From assembly GCA_025963815.1 (NCBI GenBank), contig JAOQAA010000698.1, positions 1 through 5,799 of the forward strand: 5,799 nucleotides of DNA, in the 5' to 3' direction. The translations under genes were made by a program, and so were the position numbers. Under the pieces are notes generated by a model. It was not told the DNA's origin. It ran no database searches and was given only the letters and a program-made list of their open reading frames with translations. Below are positions 4,524 through 5,799 of the stretch, piece after piece. The DNA is from Capsulimonas sp. (GTDB taxonomy: Bacteria; Armatimonadota; Armatimonadia; Armatimonadales; Capsulimonadaceae). Positions within the stretch are counted from its first letter, which is position 1, and each line of letters opens with the position of its first letter.

Positions 4524-5799
4524 ATGTCCGCAACTCAGAATACCAATGCTCCCATTAACGCCGATTGGCGATCTGAACGCGAGCACTTTTCCGCCCTTGT
4601 CAACGCACAGCATGAACTGCTGACAACGCAAGGCGATACGGATGACGCCATGCAGATGGTGGTAGACCGGGCGCTCACGCTTACCGACGCCGACGGCGCC
4701 GTTGTCCTCACGGGGGGCTCCGCCAGCCTTTATTACAGCTATGTCAGCGGCGACTTTGTGTCTCAGCTTTACCAGAGCGTCAGTACGGAAACTGGTCTGC
4801 TGGGAGCTTGCCGCGAGTCCAAATCCCTGATTTACGTACCTGATGCATCGCAGGATGAGCGTGTCGATCCCCAATGGCTTGCGTCGCTGAGCGTGCAATC
4901 TGTGGCGATCATTCCGCTCTTCAGCGGCGACGAAATGCTGGGCGCGATGATGATCGCTTCACGCGAGGACAACGGGTTTTCCGAGGATAACCTGCGGACG
5001 CTGGAGATCGTTTCCGGCTGGGCGTGCGCCATCGCCGGCAAAGCCGCCGAACAGGAAGCCCGACAAAGTTTGCTGACCGCACGCACGGCGGCCCTGGAAG
5101 AACTGCGAGAAAGCGAAAATTTGTTCCGCTCGGCTATCGGCGCCATGCAGGAGGGACTGGTGGTTCACGACGCCTACGGCCAGCTGCAAATGAGCAATCA
5201 GCGCGCCGGGGAAATCCTGGATCTGAACGACGAGGACCTTTTCGGAAGGGGCGGTCCTGGGCGAAAATGCCGGATTCTGCATGAAAAGGGCGCGGAGTTC
5301 GAACAGGATGAGTTTCCGTCCCGTGTAACCCTCGCCACCGGAAAAGCGCAGCATGACGTTTTGATGGGCGTGGAGTATGCGGACGGCTCCGTGAAGTGGC
5401 TAACCGTGGGCTCCGCTCCCTTGATGATGATGGGCATGGATCAGCCCTACGCCGTGGTGACAACGTTCAACGACGTCACCGCGCAAAAGCAGCATGAGCA
5501 TGAACTGAAGGCGCATGTCGGCCAGATCGAAGATCTCAATGTGGTGCTGGAGTATCAGACGAGTGAGCTTGAGCGCGCCAACGAACAGCTGGCGATGCTG
5601 GCGACGACCGATGGACTGACCGGCCTGAAAAACCACCGCACATTCCAGGATCGTCTGCGCGAAGAGATGACTCGCGCCCGTCGCCATCTCTCGCCGCTGT
5701 CGGCCGTGCTGCTCGATGTGGATCAATTCAAGCAATTCAATGACAACTTCGGCCATCCCGCCGGCGACGAAGTCCTGCGGCAGATTGCGCGGATCCTTC
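4524..5799 (+). CDS. GAF-PAS-GGDEF sensor protein, probable diguanylate cyclase (partial, runs off right edge)
   Basis: The frame is open from ATG at 4524 to the window end (425 codons) with AGGGG about 7 nt upstream. Residues about 20-175 form a GAF domain (SEREHFSALVNAQHELL opening; VQSVAIIPLFSGDEMLGAMM within). Residues about 197-325 form a PAS domain (SENLFRSAIGAMQEGLVVHD at 197-216; DGSVKWLTVGSAPL; VVTTFNDVTAQKQHEHEL at its end). A helical linker, probably coiled coil, runs to about 360 (LEYQTSELERANEQLAMLA). The GGDEF domain then begins with TTDGLTGLKNHRTFQDRL and reaches LLDVDQFKQFNDNFGHPAGDEVL; Asp398 is the expected metal ligand. The GGDEF/GGEEF signature lies beyond the edge, so cyclase activity cannot be confirmed, nor whether an EAL or HD domain follows. 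There is no membrane segment or signal peptide, so it should be a soluble sensor making cyclic di-GMP in response to a GAF or PAS ligand. Confidence 0.93.
   Translation, partial: MSATQNTNAPINADWRSEREHFSALVNAQHELLTTQGDTDDAMQMVVDRALTLTDADGAVVLTGGSASLYYSYVSGDFVSQLYQSVSTETGLLGACRESKSLIYVPDASQDERVDPQWLASLSVQSVAIIPLFSGDEMLGAMMIASREDNGFSEDNLRTLEIVSGWACAIAGKAAEQEARQSLLTARTAALEELRESENLFRSAIGAMQEGLVVHDAYGQLQMSNQRAGEILDLNDEDLFGRGGPGRKCRILHEKGAEFEQDEFPSRVTLATGKAQHDVLMGVEYADGSVKWLTVGSAPLMMMGMDQPYAVVTTFNDVTAQKQHEHELKAHVGQIEDLNVVLEYQTSELERANEQLAMLATTDGLTGLKNHRTFQDRLREEMTRARRHLSPLSAVLLDVDQFKQFNDNFGHPAGDEVLRQIARIL

Noticed and set aside
4959..5756. Several minus-strand frames of 79-131 codons under the GGDEF gene
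   Set aside because: The plus strand carries a continuous GAF-PAS-GGDEF protein through the same bases; the minus frames overlap one another and have no recognisable motifs.

Overview
The window (5,799 bases) looks like chromosomal DNA of a free-living, moderately high-GC bacterium. The wobble positions of all genes are GC-rich, and most genes are preceded by purine-rich ribosome binding sites. Split glutamate-synthase modules, a DinB-fold protein, a DUF2752 membrane protein, a lone RsbW-like kinase and a CCCTCATCCCCC-type palindromic repeat would fit an Armatimonadota or Chloroflexota-like soil bacterium. That is a guess from gene content; no marker gene settles it.

Layout. Bases 1-1383 (minus) hold two overlapping genes for separate parts of a glutamate-synthase-like enzyme: an N-terminal-nucleophile glutamine amidotransferase (GlxB type), then a GXGXG-domain protein (GlxC / archaeal GltB type) that runs off the left edge. 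An Lrp/AsnC-family regulator (1609-2091, plus) is divergent from them. The 225-base gap between them carries a strong sigma70-type promoter for the amidotransferase operon, a dyad over its -10 box, and a leader of about 120 nt. The leader can fold into a terminator or a competing antiterminator hairpin. Together this suggests a nitrogen or amino-acid responsive operon, controlled by its divergent Lrp-type neighbour and by attenuation.

The Lrp gene converges on a DinB-family gene (2247-2750, minus). A 149-bp nested palindromic repeat fills nearly all of the space between their stop codons. To the right lie a small conserved protein of unknown function (2878-3294, minus) with a 15-bp-stem terminator, and upstream of it an RsbW-like histidine-kinase-fold anti-sigma factor (3343-3834, minus). 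These two are 48 bp apart and may be co-transcribed, hinting at a general-stress or partner-switching role.

Divergent from them is a DUF2752 membrane protein (3943-4437, plus). It is followed by the first 425 codons of a GAF-PAS-GGDEF protein (4524 to the right edge), a probable diguanylate cyclase whose GGDEF signature itself falls outside the window.

The most interesting item is the attenuator-like leader of the glutamate-synthase-like operon, which matches no riboswitch class I recognise. No CRISPR array, tRNA, rRNA or transposase gene was seen.
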